64,000 bases of DNA from Myxocyprinus asiaticus (GCF_019703515.2 NC_059372.1:24402931-24466930), one strand, 5' to 3'; numbered from the stretch's first letter, positions 32,380 to 45,553 are shown. Made by a program: numbers and translations. The notes: generated from the sequence alone by a model not told the origin.

Positions 32380-33756
32380 CGTCTCTGTAGCGGATGTAAC
32401 CCGATCCTTCCGACAGGTGAATATCCGCAAAGCCGCGGGTCCAGACGGCATTCCGGGCCGCGTCATCAGTGCGTGCACGAACCAACTGGCTGGTGTTTTT
32501 ACAGACATTTTCAACCTTTCCCTCTCTTTGTCTGTAGTCCCCACATGCTTTAAAATGTCCACCATTGTGCCTGTTCCAAAGCAATCCAAAATAACTTGCT
32601 TAAATGACTGGCATCCTGTTGCTCTGACCCCCATCATCAGCAAATGCTTTGAGAGACTAATCAGAGATTACATCTGCTCTGTGCTGCCTTCCTCACTTGA
32701 CCCATTGCAGTTTGCTTACCACAACAACCGCTCCACTGATGATGCCATTGCATCTACAATACACACTGCTCTCTCCCACCTGGAAAAAAGAACACTTATG
32801 TGAGAATGCTGTTTGTAGACTACAGCTCAGCATTCAACACCATAGTGCCCTCCAAGCTTGATGAGAAACTCTGGGCTCTGGGCTTAAACAGCTCGCTGTG
32901 CAGCTGGATCCTGGACTTCCTGTCAAGCAGACACCAGGTGGTTAGAATAGGCAGCAACATCTCTTCATCACTGACCCTCAAAACTGGAGCCCCGCAGGGC
33001 TGTGTTCTCAGCCCACTCCTGTATTCCCTGTACACACATGACTGTGTGGCAACACACAGCTCCAATGCCATCATTAAGTTTGCTGATGATACGACGGTGG
33101 TAGGTCTGATCAGTGACAATGATGAAACAGCCTACAGAGAGGAGGTGCACACTCTGACACACTGGTGTCAGGAGCACAACCTCTCCCTCAATGTCAGTAA
33201 GACAAAGGTGCTTGTGGTGGACTTCAGGAGAAGAGATAGAGAACACAGTCCCATCACCATCAATGGAGCACCAGTGGAGAGAGTCAGCAGCTTCAAGTTC
33301 CTAGGCGTCCACATCACTGAGGAACTAACATGGTCCATCCACACTGAAGTTGTTGTGAAGAAGGCTCATCAGCGCCTCTTCTTCCTGAGATGGCTGAGGA
33401 AGTATGGAATGAACCACCACATCCTCACACGGTTCTACACCTGCACTGTAGAGAGCATCCTGACTGGCTGCATCTCCGCCTGGTATGGCAATAGCACAGC
33501 CCACAACCGCAAAGCCCTGCAAAGTGTGGTGCGAACTGCCAGACAAATCAGCGGAGGTGAGCTTCCCTCCCTCCAGGACATATATACCAGGCGGTGTGTG
33601 AAAAAAGCTCGGAGGATCATCAGAGTCTCCATCCACCCGAGCCATGGGCTGTTCTCACTGCTACCATCAGGCAGGCGGTATCGCAGCATCAGGACCTGCA
33701 CCAGCCAACTTCATGACAGCTTCTTCCCCCAAGCAATCAGACTTCTGAACTCTTGA
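32380..33756 (+). pseudogene. LINE reverse transcriptase and C-terminal region
   Basis: The frame to 32803 has [32 protein letters not shown] and [16 protein letters not shown]. After a frame break near 32800, the frame to 33756 has [38 protein letters not shown] and the catalytic [12 protein letters not shown]. These are ordered RT blocks with an intact FADD. The C-terminal part ([20 protein letters not shown] to [11 protein letters not shown]) is typical of fish Jockey-group LINEs. Confidence 0.9.
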
Positions 33757-34477
33757 TCTCCCATGATCAAATACATCAGCACTGCACTTTATTACTCTTA
33801 TATCTCACACCGGACTGTCATAAATTATATTATTATTATATTATATTCTCTCTTAACAACTTACTATCAACCGACAGCCTGAATGTCAATACAGTACAAT
33901 ACAACCTACTGTGCATTCTATATATACTATATATTATTTATTTTATTGTATAATGTGTATTCTATATTGTGTGTATTGTATACTGTACATTGTATGTTAT
34001 TATTTGTATATTGTGTTGTGTATAATTCTGTGTATGTTAGATTTTAAACTGTGTTGTAAATCTGATGTTTATTGTAAATTGTCTCATCACTGTCACGACT
34101 ACTATGCAAATAATGTAATACCTTCAGAGTGTACAATCAGGCCAAAAACACACTGACAAAGAAGATTAAAGTGGCTAAGAGAAGCTACTCTGAGAAGCTG
34201 ATAAACAAGTTTTCAGCTAACGCCCCTGCATCAGTGTGGAGAGGCCTGAAGGACATTACTAACTACAAGACACCACCCCCCAACTCTGTAGGGAATCAAC
34301 AACTAGCTGATGACCTGAATATGTTTTACTGTACATTTGAAAAGCCCAGTCTCACACCCCACACCCAATCTGACCTTCACTTTACACAAACATCAACACC
34401 TCCTGTGACCCCCATCCTGCTACTCAACCTGCACTTAGGATGTGTGAAGAGGGTGTGTGCCGGGTCTTCAAGAAACA

Positions 34478-34839
34478 GAAGACAAAGAAAGAATCAGGCC
34501 CCAATGGCGTTTCACCTCTCTGTTTAAAAGCCTGTGCTGACCAGCTGGCCCCCATCTTCACACAGATCTTCAACAGATCACTAGAGCAGTGTGAATTTCC
34601 CTTCTGAAAATGCTCCACCATAAACCCCGTCCCAAAGAAACCCAAGATCAAAGGAAAGAAGGTGTAAGAAAGCATCAGGCCCTGATGGCATTTCACCTGT
34701 CTGTTTAAAAGCCTGTGCTGACCAATTGGCCCCCATCTTCACACAGATCTTCAACATATCACTAGGGCAGTGTGAATTTCCCTGCTGAAAATGCTCCACC
34801 ATCATCCCCGTCCCAAAGAAACCCAAGATCAAAGGACTT
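34478..34839 (+). repeat. 181-bp tandem duplication in the LINE RT entry region
   Basis: The segment from AATCAGGCCCCAATGGCG (34492) to CCCAAGATCAAAGG recurs from GCATCAGGCCCTGATGGC (34672) with an offset of 181 bases and a dozen or so differences. Both copies carry a TGA in place of the expected codon after GAATTTCCC(T)TC or CTGC, so the stop predates the duplication or was copied with it. Confidence 0.85.
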
Positions 34840-35352
34840 AATGACTACAGATCCATCAATCTGATGTCTGTGGCCATGAAGTCATTTGAGAGACTGGTGT
34901 TGGCCCAACTGAAGGACAACACTGGACCCTTTCTGGACCCCCTTCAATTTCCTTATCTAGCAAACAGATCTGTGGATGATGCAGTCAACATGGGATTGCA
35001 TCATATCCTGCAACATCTGGACAGACCAGGGACATATGCAAGGATCCTTTTTGTGGACTTCAGTTCGGCTTTCAACACCATCATCCCAGCTATTCTCCAG
35101 ACTAAATTAAACCAACGCTATTTTCCTCCCTCTCTCTGTCAGTGGATCACCAGCTTTCTGACGGACAGGCAGCAGCTAGTGAGACTGGGGAAATTCACCT
35201 CCAGCACCTGTACGATCAGAACTGGCACCCCCCAGGGATGTGTGCTCTGCCTACTACTCTTCTCCCTGTACACCAACGACTGCATTGCCAAGGACCCCTC
35301 TGTCAAGTTCCTGAAGTTTGCAGACGACACTACTGTCATTGGCATCATCTAG
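34840..35352 (+). pseudogene. LINE reverse transcriptase core (second LINE)
   Basis: Shows DYRSINLMSVAMKSFERL, DPLQFPYLANRSVDDAV, ILFVDFSSAFNTIIPAIL, TGTPQGCVLCLLLFSLYTND and [14 protein letters not shown], then a stop at 35350-35352. The thumb region that should follow is deleted. Confidence 0.88.
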
Positions 35353-35434
35353 CTAGCAGAACAGCTGGCTATCTAGTGCAGCCAAAACAACCTGGAGCTG
35401 AACACACTCAAAACAGTGGAGATGCAGTTCTACT

Positions 35435-35746
35435 CAGCAGTCATTGAGTCTGTCCTCTGTATTTCAATAACTATCTGGTTCAGCTACCAAATTGGACATC
35501 AGAAGACTACAAAGGACAGTTCGGACTGCTGAGCAGATTATTGGTTCTCCCCTTCTCACCCTCCAAGACTTGTACACATCCAGAGTGAGGAAAAGGGCTG
35601 GAAAAATCACCCTGGACCCCACTTACCCAGCCCACTACCTCTTTGAACTGTTGCCTTCTGGTCGGTGCTACAGAGCACTGAGCACCAGAACAGCCAGGCA
35701 CAGGAACAGCTTTTTCCCTCAGGCCATCCATCTCATGAACAGTTAA
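35435..35746 (+). pseudogene. LINE C-terminal fragment (second LINE)
   Basis: Reads LQRTVRTAEQIIGSPLLTLQ, then DLYTSRVRKRAGKITLDPTY and a terminal FFPQAIHLMNS, matching the end of the first LINE's protein in layout. Confidence 0.82.
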
Positions 35747-36053
35747 CACTGCCCCACTGAGCAATAATTATGTGCAATAACAAGCTTAGTCAATTATATT
35801 TATTTAACATATCCTAACTCTTCTGCACATTACATTCCCTTGCACTGTATATAACAGATAGTATTTGTCTTAATGTGTATTTTTACATAAACTTTATATT
35901 CTATCCACTTATTTTTCTTTATTCTATTTTTTATTATTTTTGTCTTGTTGTTGTATTGTTTGTGCACTGGAAGCTTCTATCACCAAGTCAAATTCTTTGT
36001 ATGTGTAAGCATACTTGGCAATAAAGCTCATTCTGATTCTGATTCTTCCTCCA

Positions 36054-39000
36054 CCTCTGAAATGACTTTCCTTTTTGGCTAATGTCACCAAGCCCTCTTA
36101 TTTTTCATCCCCTCCCCTCCAACAACTTGTCACATAGAGTCCACTTTTCATTATCCAGTCAAATCCAGATGGTGCTAAAATTATGTCCTTTCCTTCATAT
36201 TTAAACATCAGTTTCCCTATAACATAAGATAGCTAAGCAGTGAAAACAAAACCTTTTAATATTCCTCAAAGCAATCATAATAATAGTTGCACGTATCATT
36301 TTTTCGAAACTGTGAGGATGACATCAATGCTGAATAATGGAGTAATGTAAGCTTTTCTTACAGGAATCCATTTCAACAGGCATCCTGCTGCCAACAAACC
36401 AATTCAATTTATGAAGCCTTTGGCACGCTTAACCATTAGGCCAACAATACAACCCAAACAGCAGAGCAGAGTGCTTTGTTGGCAATTAGATAGGACATTT
36501 AATTTCTTAAAATGGCAATCCCCTAAAAGAAAAACAGCCTGTTTGCCAGCTTGCCAGACTAAAATGCCAAACTAAATCTTCCACTTAAAGAGAAGCATTC
36601 ATCTGTCTAAAGGTGTTAATGCCTCAGGAGGGATGGACAACAGATTTGCTTCACTGGCACTGCATCAAACCAGAGACATAAATGGTGGAGATGCACCACG
36701 CATATAAAAATGAATGGAAGAAATCACAATACTCAATATGACAGCTGTAGGAATGGAAGCCTTACAGTTAAAAGAGCCAGTCACCCTTTTTTTTGCCTGT
36801 TTGTTTACTTGAGAATGACCATGCGAGAATATGGACAAGTCTGAAAAAATACAGTTTATTGACTGATTTGAGCTAATGATGCACATTTATTATACCTTTG
36901 TTGTCAAATTTTATTCCTGATTTGAAATATTTTATTGGAACATAATCTTGATTCTTGACCAACAGTTTGAGATTTTGGACTTTCCCAATTCAAGTAGACT
37001 GGAATTACCTGCCCAGAGGTATTACCAATATGGAAGCAGAGTAAAAGGACTTGCCTTAAAGGGACTTTGATCAAACCTATTAATTTCTTTATCAAAGACT
37101 CTCAGCTCAATAGAGCTCATTTAAAATCGCAGCCCAGGCTCACACTAAGCAGCCACATCAAAGCGCTTGAAAACAGTCACATTTATCAAAATGTGGAATC
37201 TGAATTCAAACTGAACACAGATCACATGTGATCTGCAAAGTGAAAATTAAATACTACCAATAATAATACGATAGTTGGTAATCACATTGGCTCTCTCTAC
37301 TAATGCTGCAGACAGAGATGACATGAATGCCAACTTAATTTTTCTCTGGGAAGGAGCAGAAGAATTGAAGTGAAAATGGCATAGCTTACACTAATGGCAT
37401 TAGTGGGGATCTGCAATGAGCCAAGACACTAACTGAGACTGGCAGAATATCACTGCAGGAATTCATGAATACAGATGAAGATGCCTCAAAACCACACACT
37501 TCATAATCAAGAATGCTATAAACACACTCTTAATAGATTGCGTTGCTATCCAAATCATAAGAGAAAATTACTTTAGTTGATTTTGTAAGGGTTTCTAATC
37601 TAAATTTATTTAAAAAAAAAAAAAAAAAAAAAAGTGATAGTTTTTAGGTTAAGATATAAAAGGCAAGAGCCTTTTCTCAAATCTTTAAGTGTATTATATG
37701 TGCTGAAACTGGGAAATTGTGGAAAATGAATGTAAAAACAGATCTTGTGTTACTAAGTAACACATGACAATTCACAGTATGTAAAAAATAATTATGGAAT
37801 TAAAATCTCTATAAAAATGTTTTTTGTTTTTTTTTTCAAAAGATTATGATTATTAAGATTGGTCAAAATGACAGCATGCTAAATGAAGCCATGGCTGTAG
37901 TTTTAATTCTAAGCTTTATTGAACCAACATGCTTTAAAATATCTATTAAAAATACTACCACAAAATATATTCTCCAAAAACAAACAACCATTTCCTGTTC
38001 ACACTAGAGGTGAAAAATAATGTTTATACTGTACCTGAGAGTCACACTCCACATGCTTTATTTTTCCAGATTTAATTTATTCTTTGAAATCTATCAGGAT
38101 AAAACTTAAGCATGTGTTATGTGTCCTTTAATACCATATGACAGTGGCAGAATTTACAAATAGTTCGAAATTGAAGTTTTATCCTGCTTATAGAGGTTTT
38201 TGAGTTACAGAAGCTCAAAATGTGAATTACTTTGCAACTATATAAAAACACATGTTAAACAAACAATATTCCCCCAAAATGTTTTCCCAACTAGTCAGAA
38301 AACAATTTCGTATTGAACAATGTTGATGATTTGCGAGTTCCCAGCATGCATTGCAACATGAATAAATTGTGTGGTTAGTGTTCTAGGCTTATTTTTTGCT
38401 GTTTGCTTATCTTTTAACTTAATGATGTTTGTTGATTGTCATCATTATTGACATTTGTGTGGTAAGGGTTGAGGTCTATTGTGTTTCTGTGTCAAACAAT
38501 TGTACATTCTTGCAAGACATATCTCTCTTCAGAGGCAAGTTAACTTCATATAAAAGTAATTGAAATGGTGACAAAATTAAAGTTCTCATGTTGCGAATTG
38601 ATAGTTGACTGAACAAGAAATTAATAGTTCTCTCAACAATAATTTTTGCATTTAATGAACAAACAAATTTACATTGACTAAACAAAGCAATGTTACTGAG
38701 CACAATAATTAAGAGAGAACTAAACAAATCTTGCTGCAGTCCAAATAAGGGATTTTAAGCAAATATAGAAATGCCAATCATGAATGCATTTTTGAGGCTA
38801 ATTGTCCGGTGCATCAGTACATCATGTGAGCACTCCAGATGAACTGAGGCTGTCATCAACCCATACCACGGAGTCCGACCATTTAGAGCAGCTCCAAAAG
38901 AGCGTGTGAAGATTAAATGCTAGCTGTGACATATGCACACCATTTAAAAATGTAGACAGTGGTTTTGCTAGTGAACATAAAATGTTTCCGGTTTCACTTT

Positions 39001-41810
39001 AACATTCATGTAATGACAAATGTTTTGGTCGTTACGGGTTCGATTAATGACACAGTGACACAAAGGAGAAGACGAGGAGGATATGCTTTTTAGGTTTCTT
39101 TGGAAGTGAATGGCAGTTATGCAGTTGCATATGTCTTGACTGCTTCAAGCTTTTCGTGCACATTTTTGCTGCTGTCTATATGGAAAAAAGCAATCGGATT
39201 ACCTCAGAATCCTGAAGGGTTTAATGAAGGTCTTATCAAGAACTGATTTATGGACCTCATTCCAGATGTTAAGTACCTAACAAAAGATGGTCAGTTCCTT
39301 TGAACACTAGCACCATTTACCAGAGGGAGAATAAGTGTTCTAGCACAGCCTAAATTAATCATTGTAATACAGTGCTACAGATGTAAATAAGGACAGCCAC
39401 GCTAAGTATCAGTCTGCCAGATAATTACACAACATACAGTATGCATGCTGCAGACTGAAAGACTGAGAGACTGTCCAAGGCTCCAACCTAATTTTCATAA
39501 AATCTATCCACTATATAATCACAAGACACAGTATTTTTAATTAACCTGCAACTCCTGAATAATAAATAAGAGTAAGATTAAGCTGTGCACTGTTCTTACA
39601 TTCAAAAGAGGTCTTTCCAGGTCCCAGCCTACCACTTTAGGTCTCTCTGGAGCCCTCAGGCAGCCTGATGCATCTCATCCAGGATCCAGAGTGACAGATC
39701 CGCTCCTGCTTACAGCTCGACTCTGAGTCAGTGCTGATGAAGAGCTGTGCTGTTAAGAACTCATACCTCACCTACAGAAGCAGCACCATTCATCCAGTTG
39801 TCCTAACAGAGCGTGTGAATCTGAGGAACGTCTCGTTTCTGTAGTGCATGCTAACATGGCAGAGTGCTGAGTGCTCTGCCTGGCAGACAGGGCTTTTATC
39901 TGATGACATGCTGAGATAGAACGCAACAAATTGATGAGCAGTCAAAAGGGAGACTGGCAAGGTCTCACTCTCATCTCATGCAAATATTACAGCTTCAGAT
40001 ATACAGGTACATGACAGAGGCTAAGATAAGCCCTAATATGCTCACAAATACATTGCGTTCAAATAAAATTGAGCTCAAAATTGATGCATTTTGCACATAT
40101 TCTAAGACCATTTTTTAATCCTGATTAGCCAATCTTTCTTCTGTAAATAAAAAACCACACACTGTAAAATGTTTCATTTTGTTATAACATCATTTTTGTC
40201 TCCATCCATTTAACTCTCAATTTCTGTTATTACTTCTCGGTTTAATAATTTTTCAGAGTTTCGACTGAATTTTCTTCATCAGTAAATAAATTCTGAGTGT
40301 TTGAAAAAGTCCAGTCAATTTATTACTGGTGCCACTTTGAGGAAGCAATTCAAATTAAACTTTCCATTTCAGTGAGATGAAATGTTTTAGTGCATCCGTA
40401 ATTGAGTGCAGCAAAAAACTAATCTTTACACTACAAAACATCCTTATCGTAACTAGCACCTTTGTTGTTTATATTTAATAATATATTTAAACATCCTGAA
40501 AAGAAACTGCATCAGATAAAAAATAAATAAATAAATAAATAAACAAAAACAAAAAACAAAGCCATTAGAGAATGCATATTGAATAGATGTATTTTGTTTT
40601 TTGTTTGTTTTTATTTTTTCTGGCAGGTTTACTTGTCTTTAAGCATAAACCTCACTTATTATTTAATTATTTTCAAAAAGCCATTTTTGGCAACTAAATG
40701 CAAGAAAACACAATTGCAATGCTTCAGGCTCTCTTCTCCAGGGCTCTCCCTGAACATAGTTTTACCTTAAAGCCCTGTGAAAGCTCTTGTCTACATGACC
40801 CTTACCTTTGCGAGAGTCACTCAAGGACAGACATGAGATAAATTACACTAAGAATTACATCAAATACAAACAAAATAATCATGAGATGAACATGAACAAG
40901 AGTATTAAAGGAAGACAGGAGGCCCTCCACCATGCCCGTATTTTTAGAATAGATATGCTTCTGTGTAGTAAAATGCTCTGCATAGGTTTTATGAGATCAA
41001 GCTAGACATACAGATAAATATTTTATGGCCAAAGTCTTGGCTACAACTGGAGAGACCATCTATGGATTTGTGTTAATAATCTCTCATTAATATACATATT
41101 TTAAAGTCTATTTTACTTGCATATTTCATGGACAGGAAACTAGCCAGCTTCATACAACTGAGACTCTTTATCACTGTCTATTTATTTTAATGTTGAAAGG
41201 TGATTTCTAAATGAGACTTATGCGTCACAACTAATCACAACTTCGAGAAGTGGGTGCCAATAAGCTTTGACCTTTCACTAAAAGGTGTCTGTCATAGTAA
41301 CAACTTTTAGCAACAAATTTCTCTTCAAAAGGACAGGTCAACATTTACTTCCTGATATCTGTTTAGCATAATGAAATCTTTTTCCCCATATCAGGGACCT
41401 TGATCTACAGTCCATATCCCAATAACCACAGCATGAATACTGCACAGTGTGAAGACGGAGAAAGAAGAGACTATATAAAATTGCTTTCCTACATTCAAAG
41501 AACCCTGCGACCAACATGTCATTTTAGGTCCGTAATCCATATTAGAAACCCCAGAGCTGGTGAGCATTGACACAGTGATCATTTATTCTGAGCTTCAGCA
41601 TGGAGTCCAGAGGCGGCAGACCACAGGACACAACCCGCCTCCAAACACTATCTTTTCACTCTGGGACAATAAGTAAAAAAGGAATTAAACAGATAATAAA
41701 CACTTTCATATGTGTCCTCATCATATAATAGTGCCCACACCTAGTCTCAGACTCAGATGACAGTTCCAATCACAGGTGAATTTCCAGTACAACAACGTAA
41801 CTCACAGCTT
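36054..41810. other. Long AT-rich stretch without recognised genes
   Basis: About 5.8 kb with no domain-like frame. Contains an A-run at 37612-37634, a short (TAAA)n at 40520-40545, and a fragment near 40600-40660 resembling the 53843-54180 repeat (AAGCATAAACCTCAC). The segment 39600-39900 is locally less AT-rich and, on the minus strand, contains CTGTAG followed by GTGAGGTATGAG near 39778-39761, a donor-like site that could belong to an upstream non-coding exon. This is speculative. Confidence 0.35.
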
Positions 41811-42755
41811 AACCATCATAGTACGATGCATCATTGGAGAAATTAACTAGCTAGTCAAGACCGTTTCCCAAAACCTTAGTAACTATGATGCACATCCATA
41901 GTTGGAACCATGTTGGTTCAACATCATAGAGCTGTCATTTATGAAGTTATAACTTCCGGAAAATATAGTTATAATAGCTCATTTACACGTACACCAGAAA
42001 GACGTTTAATGCAAGAAAGCTAGTGAAGACACAAAATCAGCGTGCACCGTGTAATACGACAGATGCATTGTGCTGCAATAGTGGGGTTTCCCTTTACATC
42101 AGTGGCTGCGTTCCATTTAGAAGTGATCTTCCCTATGCCCTTTTCCCAATAAAGTCTTTACTATCTGCTGTGAGAGCAGTGGAGGGCTGAAAGATGTGGG
42201 GCTCCAAAATAACAGTCTTTTGGAAATGACTTTTTAAGCCGTTTTTTAGTTTATTTTGAAGCTATCTTACAGCATACCTATTATGATTGTTCCCCATTTG
42301 AAGTGCCCTTCGGAGGCTGATTTATCCCATTTAGAACACAGCCAAAAATGCTACTTGCGTGTTAACGTGGACACATAAGCCATGTTCTCCAACAGAAACC
42401 GTGTGTGTTAAATACTTTCTCTAAATAGCCTTAAATCCCTTAAATGGCTGCATTCGCATTTGCATGATGTTTTAGAATGCTGCTTTCTTCTTAAATGCAT
42501 GTAAACGTGGTCAAAGTCTTGATCTAATGAAAGATATAAATGGGATAAAAGATATAGAAGCCTCAGCAAAGTGAAATAATGTCCACACAGCAAACTAACA
42601 AGGAACTATGCTTCTAACCACAGGTGGAGAGCTGTAGTTTCAACCACACAACTTTGCAAAGATGTTTGCGAATGTTCATTGGACGGTCGGTTTCGGGAAA
42701 CACCAAAACTATGTTGGTAACGATGGAACTTGCGACCATAGTTGGCTAACAATGC
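41811..42755. mobile_element. Palindromic DNA element (GTTTCCCAAAACC family)
   Basis: Left arm around 41861-41920 (CCGTTTCCCAAAACCTTAGT, CCATAGTTGG) is mirrored by 42600-42750 (GGTTTCGGGAAACACCAAAA, GACCATAGTTGGCTAAC). A second inverted-repeat element sits inside at 42103-42343. Non-coding. Confidence 0.55.
42103..42343. mobile_element. Nested short inverted-repeat element
   Basis: GGCTGCGTTCCATTTAGAAG at the left is mirrored by CCCATTTAGAACACAGCC at the right, with CTTCCCTATGCCC / AGTGCCCTTCGGAGG inside. It lies within 41811-42755. Confidence 0.6.
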
Positions 42756-44309
42756 TTTTGGCAAACACACCCCTGATTGGCTGGCTGCTACGCAAATTTG
42801 AGGAGTCTGTGTGCACAGGCTTTTACAAGTCCATCAGGAAACAAAGTTACAGTATTTTCACAAGGTACCAAGCTGCTACAATGAGCTCTTTTGAGGATTA
42901 AATAATCATTGGATTTGCCAAGAACTGAGAGATTCATAGCATTAAATAACTGGAAGATGTTTAGGGCCTTTTGATAGCAAGTAAACTTGATATCCACATA
43001 AGAAGAAATTTATTCTGCTGAGTTATAGCTGTAAAATAATCTGTACTTATTATTTTTGGACGACAAAGTTCTCATTACAATGTCTACACATATATTCCAC
43101 CATTTTATTTTATTCAGTGATTCTGGGTTTACAAGCCATTATTAATTTTTTTACACACTAATCTATTATTGCGGTATTGATTTTAGATTTATCCACCCCT
43201 AAATGGTATGTCAAAATAAAATGATGTCGGTCAGATGGTTTCTTCTGGTCAAAAAGGGCAGTTTTTGGCCAGATATGATACGAACTGGACAAGACTGTGT
43301 GCTGATAGCCCACAAACAGAAGCAACTGAACATCATTTCTGTAGTCATATCTACAATACTCATCTTTCTATTTGAAACAAGAGCAGTTTCATAACCAAGC
43401 AGACCAAAGAGGCATCACACAAATAAAAAAAATATGTTCAAATTCTTTTTCATGTCTGACTCACAGGAAAATCCAGGATCACTTGAGGGGAAACTTCAGA
43501 CTGGCTGCTGACAAGCCACTTTGTTTAAGATTGTGTTGTTGTTGGGGCTGAACCAGAACACAGCTGAGTGTGCAACAGGCAAAGAGACAGATGTGCCATG
43601 TCATGTGATATTCACTCTCACCACAGAAATAGTAACTGTAGATACAGCCTACAGATTTATTTGGCTGTAAAGTTCAAAGTGTGTGGACATTTCAAATATC
43701 TATTCTACTACTGAATCATGCTCTCATGTCATGCTTACCTATTCAGATGTTCAGCCATCTTTGCAACTAGGTTCATCCTGCTATTCTGCAGGCTATGAAT
43801 ATCTGAGGTCGAGTTGCTGTATTAAACTGAATGAAATTTTTAAATGCATAAAATATTTTGAGACATTTCAATATTTTTGTGGCATTAGTTTCAAGAGACC
43901 AGCAGAAATCTAATCTACACTGACCCTGTGTGAAATTCCTTTCTTCCCAGTGGAACTCATTAAGCTAATTAAAGACTCTACAAAAGTTCCCAAATGAAAT
44001 AGATGATTATTTCTAAACTGGGAGACATGCTAAAGGGGGGAAAGAGAAGAGTCCAGTGAAATCATGCTCGTTAAGACAAAAATATTCAGATGATATCAGC
44101 ATGCACATCTTTATTACAAAAAATAGGGCACTTTGTCCACAGTCCTGTTCCTTCTAAAGTCACATACAGTTCATAAATTGTTTGGCAGACACTTTCCAAC
44201 CAAATGCCCTTACAAAGAATAACAAAGGATATGCAACTGTGCAACTGGCAATTACCAAGACAGATTTGGCATGTTAAAAAATCGGCCCAAAATGACAAAC
44301 AACAGCCCC
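42756..44309. other. AT-rich DNA, nothing recognised
   Basis: No coding or repeat signature that I can support. Confidence 0.35.
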
Positions 44310-44534
44310 GTTCACACATGCAACCAGGTAAATTACAGGAAAATAATTGGGTTGCCTTTACTGGTTAATGTACCAAATGTGTTCACACATACAATCAATA
44401 AGGAAATGTATAAGTAATGATACAACTTTGCATTAAGGAATTTACCAGTATTTTCAAAAGGGTTGTGTTCACAAATGTTCTCTAAACTGGAAATTGTAGG
44501 TAATTTTCTGGAAAAGGCTGTATGTGTGAATGCG
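44310..44534. mobile_element. Short inverted-repeat element (TTCACACATGCA ends)
   Basis: Left GTTCACACATGCAACCAGGT and right GGCTGTATGTGTGAATGCG are inverted, each next to an inverted GGTAAATTAC / GTAATTTTC motif. Non-coding. Confidence 0.6.
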
Positions 44535-45123
44535 ACTAATCAGATGTTAAAAGTAATTTAACTTTGCAAACTACAGAACTGACATTGCATTGACACAACA
44601 AATTCCTCTGGACTAAATGCCACTGGCTTCAGCACAGGAGCAGTACATTTGACCCTGGTGTAGAAACAAGGGTGGCCTCTGGAAAACCAGCAAAGCCCAA
44701 GGCTACAGCTATAGATCATCAGAGCAAGAGAGCAGGACACTTGCCCTCAACATCCTTTGCTCCACACAAACACACACACAAAACAAGAGCATGGCATGTG
44801 TGCATGTCCTTGTCTTAAATTATTTCACAGATTCCTATTGCACTCTTCTGATCAAGAAGCCACAAAACAGTTCTTAGTATTATTATTATTATTATTTTTT
44901 TTTAGTTTTTTTTTTTGCCAGTGTTCTATCTCACATGCCTTACGGGTAATTTGTGTGATTTTTGTTTGTGTTGATACTTTTTATTGCTTAATATGGAGAG
45001 ATAACTATAAATAATCCATTTGTAGTTTGATTCCCCCCCAAAAGTATAAACACTGTGGCTCTGTGGCACTATTAAAATATGCTGTTTGTTTGATTGTTTG
45101 AGTACCTTGAGTAGCCTAACACA
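44535..45123. other. AT-rich DNA with T-rich low complexity
   Basis: A (TTA)n/T-run at 44876-44915. No gene seen. Confidence 0.4.
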
Positions 45124-45553
45124 GCGGCTTCATCCAAAAACTGGAAAACGCTGCATTCGGAGGCTGTTAACTTAGGAAGGATGAAAATAGGGTGCTTTTC
45201 AAACTGTTCTAAGTTTCCTTATGACTTCCATTCATTCAAAAACGTTGTCGGTTAAGCCATTAAAGGGATAGTTCACCCAAAAATGATAATTCTGTCATCA
45301 TTTACTCAATCTCATGCCAACCCAGATGTGTATGCTTGAAAGGTCTGGTCACTATTCATTAGCATTGTATGGACCTACAGAGCTGAAATATTCTTCTAAA
45401 AATCTTTGTTTGTGTTCCGCAGAAGAAAGAAAGTCATACACATCTGGGATGGTATGAAAGTGAGTAAATGATGAGAAATTTTTCAATTTGGGGGGAACAA
45501 TCCCTTTAACTGATTAGGCAGAAAGGCAGCTGCCTATGTTTTCGGATGCAGCC
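45124..45553. mobile_element. Inverted-repeat element interrupted by a family A MITE
   Basis: CGGCTTCATCCAAAAACTGG at the left is mirrored by TTTTCGGATGCAGCC at the right. The interior symmetry is split by 45260-45509. Confidence 0.6.
45260..45509. mobile_element. Palindromic MITE, family A (copy 4, most intact)
   Basis: Starts TTAAAGGGATAGTTCACCCA and ends GGGGGGAACAATCCCTTTAA. The halves are inverted (CCCAGATGTGTATG against CATACACATCTGGGATGG). It gives the clearest view of the family's termini. Confidence 0.8.

Larger units (their letters stand above)
30825..34112 (+). mobile_element. LINE (Jockey superfamily, L2/CR1/Rex1-like), nearly full length but broken
   Basis: Starts near CGACAAGATGGTGCCGAGTA and contains an apurinic-type endonuclease, reverse transcriptase and C-terminal region in order. 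A 3' untranslated region rich in TATTGTATAC-like strings ends abruptly near 34112, where the next LINE begins. Multiple frame breaks make it inactive. No LTRs. The clade within the Jockey group is not certain. Confidence 0.85.
34113..36053 (+). mobile_element. Second LINE, same broad group, 5'-truncated and rearranged
   Basis: Begins inside the region between endonuclease and RT, directly abutting the truncated 3' end of the first LINE. It shows a 181-bp tandem duplication, an RT core, a deletion just after the FADD box, a C-terminal fragment and a 3' tail ending GCAATAAAGCTCATTCTGAT followed by repeats of TCTGATTC. No endonuclease. Clearly inactive. Confidence 0.85.
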
